From Leuctra nigra (Eukaryota > Arthropoda > Insecta > Plecoptera > Leuctridae), in assembly GCA_934045905.1 (NCBI GenBank), contig OW203763.1:38391017-38455016 (forward strand): a stretch of DNA of 64,000 bases, given 5' to 3'. A model generated the notes under the pieces. It had not been told where the DNA came from, did no database searches, and saw only the letters and a program-made list of their open reading frames with translations. The translations under genes and the position numbers were made by a program. Shown piece after piece: positions 11,090 to 22,265 of the stretch. How positions within the stretch are numbered: position 1 is the first letter of the stretch; each line of letters starts with the position of its first letter.

Positions 11090-11640
11090 TTATAGGAAAA
11101 CGCTCTGTGTAACGCTTTGGGAAGCGAGCCTTCGTACTGCATGTGATTTGATATGCGTTTGCAAGTTTCTGCTCTATACATGCCTTGAAACGGAAGCATC
11201 AAGATAGCCGTAAAAATCCGTATAATTATTGGCATAAATTTGCAAATAATACAAGATTATAGAAGACAACAACTTTTGAAAATAACTACAGATTAGTCTG
11301 AAAATTAGCAAAAATTACCTAAAATGTTGGTCCCAATGACCATGCAAAGTTTTAAGTTGATCGATCAAACGGTTCAAGTTTAAAAAATCACAGGAAAGAT
11401 GGTTATAAAGTAGTATAGGTACCAATGGAAGGATTTGGAAGATTGAATACAATGTCGGTGGAAATAACTTTGCAAAATTTCAAATTGATCGGACAAACCA
11501 ATCGAAAGGTGTTATTTTTTAAATTTGAACCAATGAGTGGAATTAAAAAATTGTGGTTTGCAACGCCCAGAAATGGTCAGTACATGCGTTCAAAATTTCA
11601 GTTCGATCGAAGAAAACTGTGACTTCAGCCTCGGAAACAG
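11090..11640 (+). repeat. Dispersed repeat, copy 1 (shared with 58428-59640)
   Basis: The segment starts with GGAAAACGCTCTGTGTAACG and contains AAGTTTTAAGTTGATCGATC followed by AAACGGTTC; both blocks recur in the same order near 58430 and 58595. It also holds TTGATCGGACAAACC-like blocks typical of arthropod retroelement 3' regions. It ends in an A-rich stretch after GAAAACAGAAAAAACGAG. No coding capacity is seen. It is likely a retroelement 3' remnant. Confidence 0.55.
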
Positions 11641-12763
11641 AAAAAACGAGGTCCATGACAAAAGAGCCAAAAGGAGTCGATGGCTAAAATGCACAAATAT
11701 GTAACACAAATAAATCAAACACAAATATTGTGAAATATGTAGTTGCATTTTGAATCAAAGTGACTGAAACATGATTTATATTTCGAAATTTTATTAATTT
11801 TAAGTACACAAATGTAAACAATCTGAAGCATTTCTACTTGGATAATGTCTAAGATACTACAAAACTATATGATCATCATTCATGCATCATTAAGCCCACC
11901 CATATCACAATAACATCACACTATACGAGTTCATATTGGACAATTTCAATTGTAAGCTAATCGGATTTCAGAGTTTTACTCGAAACCTTAGAGTTTCAGT
12001 GGCTAGAATGTTAAATTGTCCAATTTCAATTGTACCGGGTGGTGAAAAAAAAAACGTGTTTGAAAGGTCAATCCGACAAAACTACACACTGTAGAAAACA
12101 TATGTAAATATAATGTGTGCAATTTTCAGAAATATTTAATTTAGGAGAAAAAAGTTAGACATTTGAATTAAGATGTTGAAACTAGTTTATTCCAGCGTTA
12201 TTAAACGTAACATAAATTTTAATAGCATTGAAAACAAAAATGAAATATGCGTGACCACTAATTTCGGTGTCACATTCAGAAATCTATAAATCGCATAGTC
12301 CACAAGGAAAACGTTAATTTCTAAAAAAAATCCTATTCAATATAATGATGAAACTTGCACATATTAAATTACGATATTTTCTACAGTGGACGTTTTTTCT
12401 ACAATCGTTGATGTAACGATCGCTTTAATTTAAACAGTAATATTCTTTTAGTTGTAATGCTTTAATCTTTGATTTAACGTACGATTTCAATAAGATTTTT
12501 TTTAACGAAGCATATTGTAATGCCACGTCCTTATACCTTGTTCACACAATGACTTTCAACTGCAGTTGAAAGCTCTTTACCAGCTGCAGTTGAAATCTCA
12601 ACTGACTTTCCAGAACTAAATTGGGATTTCAACTTGTCTGTGGTATTGTATTAGTCATCGCAAAATCGAATTTTGCAATAGTTGCGTGTTGATCCTCAAT
12701 CTTGTATCAAATGCATTTATACAAGATTTTATTGCTATATTTAATGACCATGAGCAACCTTAC
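11641..12763. other. AT-rich DNA with small repeat fragments
   Basis: No gene recognised. A word TACCGGGTGGTGAAAAAAAA near 12033 resembles the terminus of the TA-flanked element at 19116 and may be a fragment of it. A perfect 20-bp palindrome CTTTCAACTGCAGTTGAAAG lies at about 12552-12571, with a second CAGCTGCAGTTGAAA next to it, probably part of a short MITE. The stretch could also be an intron of the putative minus-strand gene whose first exon is at 12764-13048. Confidence 0.35.
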
Positions 12764-13048
12764 CTGATATTCAATATTCATAATATTATAAATCAATTTG
12801 TTTATGAATCCAAAATCTTGCTTGAACTCGACAGGAGTAATCGCCATTAATCGCTTATTTAGGGCAATAGGTGAAACATTGGGAGTATCAAACATGGTAG
12901 CTCTCAAAGTATCAGAGAGGAAAGATTCTAATAAACTTTTATAAGAGACAATTTCAAGTTGTTTAAGTACAGTAACGTCAATACTTAAGGACCAGAAATA
13001 ATGCTCTGTTAAACAAGAAGTTAAGTTTAGAAGTTGCTTAGTGGCCAT
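12764..13048 (-). CDS. Putative first coding exon of an unidentified gene
   Basis: An open frame of 95 codons begins with MATKQLLNLTSCLTEH and ends at a good splice donor, CAG|GTAAGG, phase 0. The residue composition is protein-like (SLLESFLSDTLRATMFD, ALNKRLMAITPVEF) with no low complexity. The sequence is probably helical. I do not recognise the family. No following exon could be found towards lower coordinates, where hAT and LINE insertions occur. It may be a real gene start, an old transposon fragment or chance; the combination of length and donor makes a real exon somewhat more likely than chance. Confidence 0.35.
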
Positions 13049-14546
13049 TCATACGTTTGCCATTGGTTGTTGCCATGATTGAGCGAGCGACTCCTTTTGA
13101 CTCTTTAGACACGGACCTTGTTTTCTTTTTGTCTGCTACCTGGAGCAATAGTGGTCACACCGTTTCACCGATCAATCTGAAATTTTGCATTTCTAAGGAC
13201 CACATTTTCGGTTTAAAGACCCAAATATTTTGGAAATCCTTTCAATGGTTAAAATTAAAATAAATAACATGAAGTTCCCCTCTAATTGGCTGAAAAACTA
13301 AAATGGTCAGATCAATTTCAAATTTTGTATGGACATATATATATTACCATCTATAAGACTATTATTATACATATTTTCATCCCAATTAGTAAAAAACCTA
13401 TGAACTTACTGTCATTTTATATATATAAATCTTTATTAACAGACTCTGCCGAAAATTCGGTTGCCAAAAAGACACAGAATAACAATACAATTGAAAATAT
13501 AAAAGATTAATACGGATAGAGAAAAATATTTACATTTAAGACAAAAAATTCAGAAATGAAGTATCGAAATGAATGTTTTTCCATTGCAACCGAATCTGAT
13601 TTACTTTATGTACCAGAGTGTTAAATGGCCATTCTCAGTTTCAATGGAAAAAGCTACTTTTATGTTGATTGAGTGGATCATATTGTAATTCAATATGGAT
13701 GTATACCTATGTTTTCTGTTGCTTGGTACGGAATTCAGGTTTTAGAATTGAACGTATAGGTGATCGCTCATGCGTTATACTGAGCGTTTTCCTAGTAATA
13801 TTATCTGTTAACTTTAGCGGCCATTGAAAATTTTCACATAGTTCTGTGTTCATTCGAAACAAGGACGATTATTTGATTTAATAAAACAAAAATCACTAAA
13901 TCCAACTAGAAGACATATCCAGTGGAGTCATGACGATAGGAATGGATGCGCAAAGTGATAAATATCCGGTCAAACCGAGGCATCTCACTTGCTGGGATAG
14001 AGCTCAACCAACTCAGCTAACTGGCCGGCCAGAGGGACATCATTAGACACACTGCACTGATACAGAAAGTACTTTTTCAGACTGATAAAAACATGGTTGA
14101 CTATTATTATTAAGTCTATATATCCTCAGCAGAGCCGAGGTTCCACTAGTGTGAATGTAACATAGAGAAGGGAGGAGAGGAAACCCCTATTCCTATGAAA
14201 GATGCCAAGGTGGCCACCGGCTTAACGTCGCAACTAAAGTCGTCAGCACCCTATATGTGGATTGGATTTTTGTGTGAAATAACAGCATTTTGCAAACCCC
14301 TTAGTGAGCTCAACCCCTGCTCGCTTTAAAGGTTGTAAGCCTTCTAGAACCACTTGCGTAGCAACACTAGACAGAGCATGAAACATAATTTGCCAACATA
14401 ATTTGCACAATTCTGCATGGCAAACATTTACTACAAACTCAAAACTAGAGACAACATTACATTGACACAATGTATAAACTACATTCAGTTAGAATAATTG
14501 ATTTGATACATCTTGCCCCACATTCTGTAATTTCTAGGATCATCTG
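13049..14546. other. Intergenic DNA, nothing firmly recognised
   Basis: No gene recognised. A block at about 14252-14320 (TGTGGATTGG ... CCTTAGTGAGCTCAACCC) is similar to one at 35143-35202 inside a Pdhb intron, so it is a dispersed repeat fragment of unknown type. Confidence 0.35.
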
Positions 14547-14741
14547 TAAAGCCCCATTTACATGGTGCAATTTCTTGAACAACTTCTGTGTCACATTCAC
14601 ATTTTTCATACAATTTTGTATTAACACGACGCAGCTTTCTGTCACAGAACTTAAAACATGTTATAATTTCCATTCAAGAAATGTGACACAGAAGTGTGGC
14701 ACAGAAATTGTACAAGAAATTGCACCGTGTAAATGAGGCTT
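14547..14741. mobile_element. MITE-like inverted repeat, ~195 bp
   Basis: The ends GCCCCATTTACATGGTGCAA and TTGCACCGTGTAAATGAGGC are imperfect reverse complements. The pairing continues inwards through TTTCTTGAACAA / TTGTACAAGAAA and ACTTCTGTGTCAC / GTGACACAGAAGT. The whole unit can fold into a long hairpin. No coding sequence is present. A target duplication is not clear. Confidence 0.65.
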
Positions 14742-16724
14742 AAGGGGGTTCGAATCCTTCCGCCAATCTACCTGACATTGTTGTCTTGGCACTTAAAGTG
14801 TTCAATATTGCGAGGGTCAATTTCTATTCAATAACCAAAAAGGTTGTATGAAAAAGGTTTTATTTTATGAGGGTCTGGGAAATTTATGACTATGGAACGT
14901 GCTGTAAACAATGAAACTCTTGAGTTGGGGGGGGAGTACTGAATATCTTGAGGCCTCACTAACATAATCACAATTAATTTTATTTCAGTATTTAATTTTT
15001 TCCCAATTAAATATTAATGACATTACATTATAAAATAGCAGACTGACAAATTGTAATGATTCCGGATGTGCACAAAAAATACCGATTTTTTATATTCAGC
15101 CGTTTTCTAATGCAGGTGGCCCGAATGAAGTTTTCATTAAAGTGTACTCACTCGTACAACCTGCATTCTAATTAGGGCAAATTGGTAGAACTCATTTAAA
15201 TATCATAAAATAGCCAGATAATGCCCGGTGTGACTAAGCTATTTTATATTGCCGTGAGTCTTCAGGTTCAACAACAAATAATTGTGAAAGTCCAAATTTC
15301 AGTCACTTTTGGGTTTTAAAATCTCATCCCCTCATGCAACCTTAAGATGAACTTGTAATTTTACCAAAAATAATAGTGAGGACGCCTAATTGTTTATGTG
15401 TATGTTGTGTAACATTGACATCCGCTCTATGTTAGGATTCGTTACTGCTACAACGGCAGCAATGAATACTTTCATCGATGTAGAAGGTCGGTCACTCATC
15501 TTTACCATACTGGCTTTATAAAGATTAATTCTGTTTACGATAAAGTATTGTCTTTGTATTTAAAAATACATCTTTATATGAAGCAGATTTGATGAACCTA
15601 CTGTGCTAGGTTTTCCTGCGATTTGGTGCAATGTGAGACAATTTCATTCGGCACAGCAGAAAATTTGACCATGGTCCATTACGGTAAGAGGTGATGCCGC
15701 CCTTTGTCTACATTTACTAAGGACAGAGTTACAAATCCCAAACAAAGAAGCGTTTTTCAATGGTGCAACGCTGAAAGACAATTAAAAATTGTTATGAAAC
15801 GATCAAGATATTTATCGAGAACACTCCATTATTGTACCGAGTTGCATGACATGTTCGCTAAATAATTGTACGGTATAATATTCAATAGGGTAGTTTCACC
15901 ACCTCTGTATACAATGGGAATTGGGAATAGGCTCATTCCCCTACTTGGAATCTCGGCATAGGACAGTAGTTTCATCATAGCAACCTAGCCTTACTTCGTG
16001 AAGAGCTTTCTACTATTATCTACTACTACTACGAAGTAAAACGTGACACCTAATACCTTTAGCTACTCTCAGTCATACGTTCTACCTTCCCAAAAATAAT
16101 TATAATATTGCACTCTTTGGGCTGACAGTACGAAAATAAGGACATTACAAATTGCATATTAATACTATAACCTCAATTACTTATAACAAAACTGCCAAAG
16201 AGCTTCATAATATAGCGACCTTGGGGAACTTCTTTATCGACTTTGGGTATTATAGGAAAAGGGTATTTTGGGCTTACACCATTTTGGCTAATGATCACGT
16301 GTATTGTAGGAATCCACATTGCGCGCGCCATCTGAAATGAAAGACATTTTGTGTGAGGTATTGTACTTTTTTGATAATAATAATTATTATTATTTCATAC
16401 ATTGTTGTAGGGAACCGTGGTAGTCCCGATTTCGCGAAAATCTTACACAAATGTCATGAATCAAACATTCTTGTTGTACCTACAATAAATAAATAAGAAT
16501 AAGAATAAGAATTATTTATTGTTTTTCGGGCCACAACCCATAACAATGTCATAGGTACATAATAAACACAGTGAACATGTACCTTAAATTAACATTAAAA
16601 ACTAAGATCTAGAAAGAGACACTGAAATATTATTCACCCATGGCAAAGGCTCTTAGCCGGAGTGATTTTGTTATAAAACAATATATTCGAATCATAACAT
16701 TCCTGTCTTGTAATTAATAATGTT
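14742..16724. other. AT-rich intergenic DNA, nothing recognised
   Basis: No exon, RNA gene or repeat was recognised in this stretch. Open frames are short and their residue content is unremarkable. Confidence 0.4.
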
Positions 16725-16990
16725 GATTTGGGATATTTCAGCCTGTTGGTATTTATTTTATTTTATAGAAATTGTCCATAGTTTCGGATCACTTGTTGGA
16801 ATCTTCCTCAGGACAAAATTAACTTAAAAAACCTATTCATCTATAAAAGTTATGTTCAATTGTTAAAATAATTTGGTTTTTTAAGTTAATTGTGTACTGA
16901 GGAAGATTCCAACAAGTGAATCGAAACTGTCGACAATTTCTATAAAAATAAAATAAATGCCAAACGGAAGAAATGAAATATCCCAAATCA
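16725..16990. mobile_element. MITE-like inverted repeat, ~265 bp
   Basis: The left end reads TTGATTTGGGATATTTCA and the right end TGAAATATCCCAAATCAA. Inside, CACTTGTTGGAATCTTCCTC pairs with GAGGAAGATTCCAACAAGTG, and AATTAACTTAAAAAACC pairs with GGTTTTTTAAGTTAATT. The arms cover nearly the whole unit, giving a long hairpin without coding sequence. Confidence 0.7.
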
Positions 16991-17857
16991 ACATGTTACA
17001 TACAATCCTGATAATTTAAAAACTGTTGAAAATAAATAATAATTTTAAATAAATTTGCATTTATGTAACATTAGCGGCAAGTTGTTCCATGAAAATGTGA
17101 TCACATGATACTGAAAGTTTTGGACAACTTGCTAGGTAAGTCAGGTAGGTAATTGTCAGGAAATCAGCCCAGGATTTTGCTGAAAATTATCTCTACAAAA
17201 TAATTTCACTGCCATAAGGATACCATTGAACTAAAATGATTTCGTTTTCGATATTGCATAATCGTGTTGTGGTTTGATCGTTGTTTCAGTCAGGTTTAGG
17301 CTATTACAACAGACGAAGCATACGATTCAATCAAACTGTCTTCAAGAAACTGGTGTGTTTAGCTGATCAAGGCCAAATCATTGAATATTACATCATTATG
17401 ATACCGTGACTATAAATATGAAATACTATTTGGCCAAACTACTGCACCCAAAAAGTTGTGAGAAGGTATTTTCCTCCTTAGTGATTCTGTAACTCACGTA
17501 ACCTCTTTAACTTTAAAATTTCGTTTCAAAATCTTTTCGCCGGAATAACACTTTTTTTAGTAGATTTTATTTATTTATGTGTTTTATGTTTCTAGTCACA
17601 TACGAGGCGCGGACTGGAAGGGTATTTGGAGTTGTGTGAGATTTAAGTAGGTAGGTACTCATTTCTAATTAAGGCATGTATCAAGTTTTAGCATAATTGA
17701 TTGAGTTTTAGCATAATTGGTGATATTGTATTAGATATCACCGAAAAAGACAAGTACACAAGAACATTTCGATGGTCAAAGTTGAGAGTCGCGCCAACAT
17801 TAAGTTCTTTCAAAATCAAGGAAAAACACCTCAAACCATTTTGAAAGTGATTATCTA
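16991..17857. other. Intergenic DNA, nothing recognised
   Basis: No gene or repeat structure was recognised here. Confidence 0.4.
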
Positions 17858-18172
17858 AAGCTGGGTCCACATAGACCGTTTTTGCGTTTTGCGTTTTCCG
17901 TTTTTTTTCTATTAACCAATCACAAGTCTGCCGTGAGCGGTTTCTGGACTGGTGATTGGCTGTAAGAAAAAAAACGGAAAACGCAAAACGCAAAAACGGT
18001 CTATGTGGATCCAGCTTAAAGCCGGGTCCACATAGAACGTTTTGCGTTTTGCGTTTTCTTTCTATTAACCGCAATCACAAGTCTGGACGTCTGGACTTAA
18101 TGTGATTGGTCATCATAAGAAAACGGAAAACACAAAATGCCTAAACGGTGTATATGTGGACCCAGCTATAGA
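17858..18172. mobile_element. Two adjacent copies of a ~155-bp palindromic MITE
   Basis: Copy one (about 17858-18018) begins AGCTGGGTCCACATAGACCG and ends CGGTCTATGTGGATCCAGCT. Copy two (about 18019-18172) begins GCCGGGTCCACATAGAACG and ends GTATATGTGGACCCAGCT. Each has GTTTTGCGTTTTGCGTTTTC-type inner arms around a centre with ACCAATCACAAGTCTG. Both fold into nearly full-length hairpins. Copy one is the better preserved. The two abut with no visible spacer. Confidence 0.8.
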
Positions 18173-19115
18173 AATTTTTATATTATCTGGATAATATAAA
18201 AATATTGAATAAGTTTACCTATTGTTATTCATTATTATCTAGAAAACGTAAAGGTTATCTGTCACCACACTGGTTGTATACTATTTAATTATGTAAATGA
18301 ATATGAAGTGTAGGTACACTTAGACAAATAAAAAATGATCAGTGAAAGAATAACTGCTGGTCATGTTCTATAACAATCAATGCTCGTTATTACCAATGAA
18401 ATGAGAGGTCAACTACTAGAGTGAGACAATGTGATCGCTTGGACGGACTTATGATTATGTGATCTAACATTTTTCAGTCAATCAGATTTATTGAGTGATC
18501 ATTTTTAGTCGTGCCAAGTGTACCTATGAGTATGACTCGGTATCACCATTTGGTATCACTAAGCTGTTAGTAGTACCTATTCACTACAGGTCCGGTGTGA
18601 ATGATTTTAGGTCCAGTGCGAGGCAAGTGCGACATGCACAAAGAGATCGCGAGCTGTAAGCAGTTGTTCAGCTCTCTTCAGACATCTTGAAGATAAGAAA
18701 GAGTCCTAAGAGTCACTGTGCAACCAAGATACATGGTCCACTCGGTTTTCTCCTCCATCCATTACAGACATGACTCTGAAGATGTGCCTTAGAAAACTGC
18801 ACACTTTCTGTGTTGTTTAATACTTACTGACAAGATTAATTAAATTGATAAAATAACATAAACAGCTAGAGAGGAATGTCAAAGAATATTGTACATTTTG
18901 TTGATAAGCTAGATACATTATTTGTGGGCTTGAACAAGTCAAAGAATGTCATAAAAAAGTTTATAAGCTTGATAACCAAGCACCAGAAGATAACAGAGGA
19001 GAACTTTGTAAAGGAACAAAACAACTTTTGTATCTTCCAAAATAATCGGGATTAACCGGTTCTGTTTATTAGGTGTTTTTGGAAATGGTACATTTCACAT
19101 ACCTACGATTATATA
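18173..19115. other. Intergenic DNA, nothing recognised
   Basis: No gene or repeat structure was recognised between the paired MITE and the TA-flanked element. Confidence 0.4.
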
Positions 19116-21042
19116 CCGGGTGGCCCCAAAAAAACGTCCAGCGGGCGAGACATCACTGTGACGAAACTCCTGCACATATCGGGCTGAAAACTACACCAAT
19201 TATACAAAACATACTAAAGTCTAATTTGTGAAAGTTTTAACACCATAACTTTTATAGGCAAAAAGTTACAGCGGTTCGAATTTCGTTGTCGAAAAATCGA
19301 TTATACGGAGCTCAAAAATCACGCGTCCAGAAAATGTCCAATGGCAGGGACTCTGTTTACTCAAAACTACTGACGATATCAAGCTGAAAATTGCATATAT
19401 GTTATTCAAAATATATTTCTATCGATTGTGTAAAAATTTCAATTAATTTGAATCAATGTAACGAAAGTTATGTTATCTAGAATTTTCGCTTAAAAAGCAG
19501 AATACGCAAGAGATCATTTCTTAAGTTTTATTTTACATGTTAATTTTAGAAGTGAATTATCTCCCATATTTTCTGTTTTTAAGCTCAACTTCAAGATACC
19601 ATAACTTTCGTTCTACTGATTCAAGTGTATTGAAATTTTTATGTTTTGAATAGCATTTGAAAGTTTCAGCCTGATATCATAAGTAGTGTCGAAAATAAAG
19701 TGTTAAGGCCAGATAGTGGAGTCTGGTCCTGCAGAGTAAGATCGGGTGCAGAAGCGTTAAGAGAGCTGATGCAACCGTAAACGAGCACGGGATAGTGACG
19801 GCAATCAAGGGACCAATGGCTAGAGGCCATACACCACAGTTCATTCAATGTTACCTAATGGCAGGTACTTACCAGTGTAGAAGTAGAAATGGGCCAGACG
19901 ACCTCTCAGACACAGCGTGGCGCGGGTAGCGAGAATTTTTCTGGCAAAGACTTCGTAAATGGGACGTAAATTGACTGTGACAAAAACTCTAATAACTTAC
20001 TTATTTATACAAATAGAACTCTGATTTAGAAGTGTAGTATACATACTGTGTTCTGACAGCTATTACATCAGTTAAATGAAGGATATATTAATAGTAAATA
20101 TGCCCTATTTCAAGTATAAAAAACTAAAAAAATTTACTCTAGAGAGTTTTCACGACCCCAATTTCATCTCAGAATTATCGTGAATGACATTTTGAAACAT
20201 AATCTAGTTGGATGAACCATTTATTTCACTTCAAAAATGTAAAAAATTGAATTGTATAAAAATAATTTTTTCTCCCATATACGAAGTCTTTGCCAGAAAA
20301 ATTCTCGCGCGCGGGTAGGCGTGGCGAGGAAAGAATTGCATTCAGAGTCCACAGGGAAGAGAATGGAAATACTTGTGGGAGTCGCACTTCACGCAGATCG
20401 TAGAGTATTGTCTAAAACGGTATTGCTGGAGGTAATATTAAACGCACTGTATACTGTAAAAGCGTGGGCGCAGTTGAATTGTAGGTTCACTGTGCTGAGC
20501 TAAGTAATGCTGATCGGCAAGGCGATGTTGCTGATAGCAATGTACGTGAGTAACTCGAATGACTGCTCGGACGATGTGAACGGTCAGACGTATGGGTAGA
20601 AACTGTGCACCTGCCACCGGTAAATCAAATACACTGTGGTAGGCAAAGTATTATTGCGCGGGGATAGGTAAACAGGTAGCGCAATAACAGGGGTGGAAGG
20701 AGGGAGGAAAAATAGTTCCAAGAACAACTGAGAGGTGAGTCAAGGACAGGGAATGGGCAGGAAACTAATAACTAAACACAAGCGCCTACTCGGCGCGGAC
20801 ATAAAGGTTTCCATGCCATTGGACTTTTTCTAAATGTGCGCTCTTTGAGCTCCGTATAATCGATTTTTCGACAACCAAATTCGAACATCTGTCACTTTTT
20901 TCCTAATAATAAATGTTTTTGAAACTTTCACATATTAAACATTGGTATGTTTGTTATATAATGTGAAATTTCCAGACTAATATCTGTAGTAGTTTCTTCA
21001 CAGCGGTGTCTCGCCCATTGGACGTTTTTTTGGGCCACCCGG
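19116..21042. mobile_element. TA-flanked DNA element with CCGGGTGGCCC termini, carrying a nested MITE
   Basis: The ends CCGGGTGGCCCCAAAAAAAC and GTTTTTTTGGGCCACCCGG are inverted and flanked by TA on both sides, the target preference of the Tc1/mariner superfamily. Similarity between the arms is traceable for about 250 bp (for example CGATTATACGGAGCTCAAA on the left and TTTGAGCTCCGTATAATCG on the right). The middle, about 19500-20800, has no transposase that I recognise and contains a separate insertion at 19929-20308. With that insertion removed, the flanking sequence joins cleanly at one copy of the 9-bp duplication. Confidence 0.75.
19929..20308. mobile_element. MULE-like MITE with perfect 9-bp target duplication
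   Basis: Perfect 29-bp inverted termini begin GCGAGAATTTTTCTGGCAAA and extend with one mismatch for several more bases. They are flanked by GCGCGGGTA on both sides (19920-19928 and 20309-20317). A 9-bp duplication with a longish terminal repeat fits the Mutator superfamily. The 380-bp element is AT-rich and non-coding. It sits inside the element at 19116-21042 and is therefore younger. Confidence 0.88.
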
Positions 21043-21303
21043 TATATTAACGTTTTTTGTTCCAATTGACATATTTTTAGCGATTGATCTTGATTTGATG
21101 CATACAATGACATCTTTAACTCAATTTTGATATGTGAATATATGTGTGTATATGTGAAGATATGTGAAGTTTCTCTCCTCAAGAAGCTAACAAAAATATA
21201 TGTTTCAAATGAGGACTGCTGATATGATGAAAGTATTGAAAAAGTAGAGTCTTGCAAGAAATTAAATTTTCCTTAAACAATAATCAAATCTATTGCACTG
21301 TAT

Positions 21304-21759
21304 CATAAAACAGGGTGTGGCGTACAGGGGACATCAGCTCCCCCCCCCCCCCCCCTCCCCATGCGAGATCTTCATTCCCCTCTCCTGGAGTGGATGCGGG
21401 GGTGACTCACATTCTACTTATTCCCAGGTTATAATTGCTTTAGTGTCACACATTTAGTGGTCGAAGTGGAAGTCAGTCCATGGGGGATGGTGTACTGGCT
21501 GGATTTCTGCCGGGGGGGGGGGGGGGGGGGGGGGGGGGGAGGGGAAAGTGAAGGAACAAAACTTGCCACGCGTTAAGGGGGGTGCGGGGGCTGCGGCATG
21601 CTCCAAAAACCTTGCCCTGCAAGGCGTTATTTGGTTTTTTGACACTTTGAAATCAATTTTGAGACATTCTGAGTTGTATTTTCATTTTCAAACTTTTTTT
21701 CATTTTTCACAGTTTTCACTCCAATAAGGTGTGGGGGGCATGCTACAAAACCCTTACCC
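21304..21759. repeat. GC-run-rich repeat fragments next to an assembly gap
   Basis: Long C and G runs (about 21341-21355 and 21512-21539) border fragments resembling the hAT-type family seen at 10247 and 24260: GCCCTGCAAGGCG, TTTTTTGACACTTTGAAATC and AATTTTGAGAC are shared words in reverse orientation. Boundaries are unclear because the region runs into Ns. No coding sequence. Confidence 0.5.
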
Positions 21760-21959
21760 NNNNNNNNNNNNNNNNNNNNNNNNNNNNNNNNNNNNNNNNN
21801 NNNNNNNNNNNNNNNNNNNNNNNNNNNNNNNNNNNNNNNNNNNNNNNNNNNNNNNNNNNNNNNNNNNNNNNNNNNNNNNNNNNNNNNNNNNNNNNNNNNN
21901 NNNNNNNNNNNNNNNNNNNNNNNNNNNNNNNNNNNNNNNNNNNNNNNNNNNNNNNNNNN
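21760..21959. other. Assembly gap of 200 Ns
   Basis: Exactly 200 unspecified bases. The gap lies among G/C homopolymers, so sequencing failure there is a likely cause. The true length may differ. Confidence 0.98.
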
Positions 21960-22265
21960 CCTGCGGTCACCCATGTTAGACAAGCTACGAGTAGCTTGGC
22001 CAGCAGAGGTTGTGGAAGAAAGAAGGTGATGTGTAGGTAAGTGATGTGTAGGTGATGTGTCAAGACTGGGCAGATGACATCCCGAGAGACCAAGAGTTTG
22101 GTGTAACGCCAGAGATGATTTATATTAATTGTTAAATAATGCCGAAGATGAAATACCTACACAAATACAATTACAAGAAAACCTAATCCAGAACGAACCA
22201 TAGTTAATCAGTATGAGAAGGTCATAATATATGTAATTTAACTAATTTTTTTTCTTAAAGTTAAA

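Noticed and set aside
14741..14775. Possible tRNA 3' half with GGTTCGAATCC
   Set aside because: A B-box-like word and a weak T-arm are present, but the upstream 70 bases are a MITE end and no acceptor, D or anticodon arms can be built.
21627..22093. Open frames crossing the run of Ns
   Set aside because: They consist mostly of unknown residues through the assembly gap and have no support.
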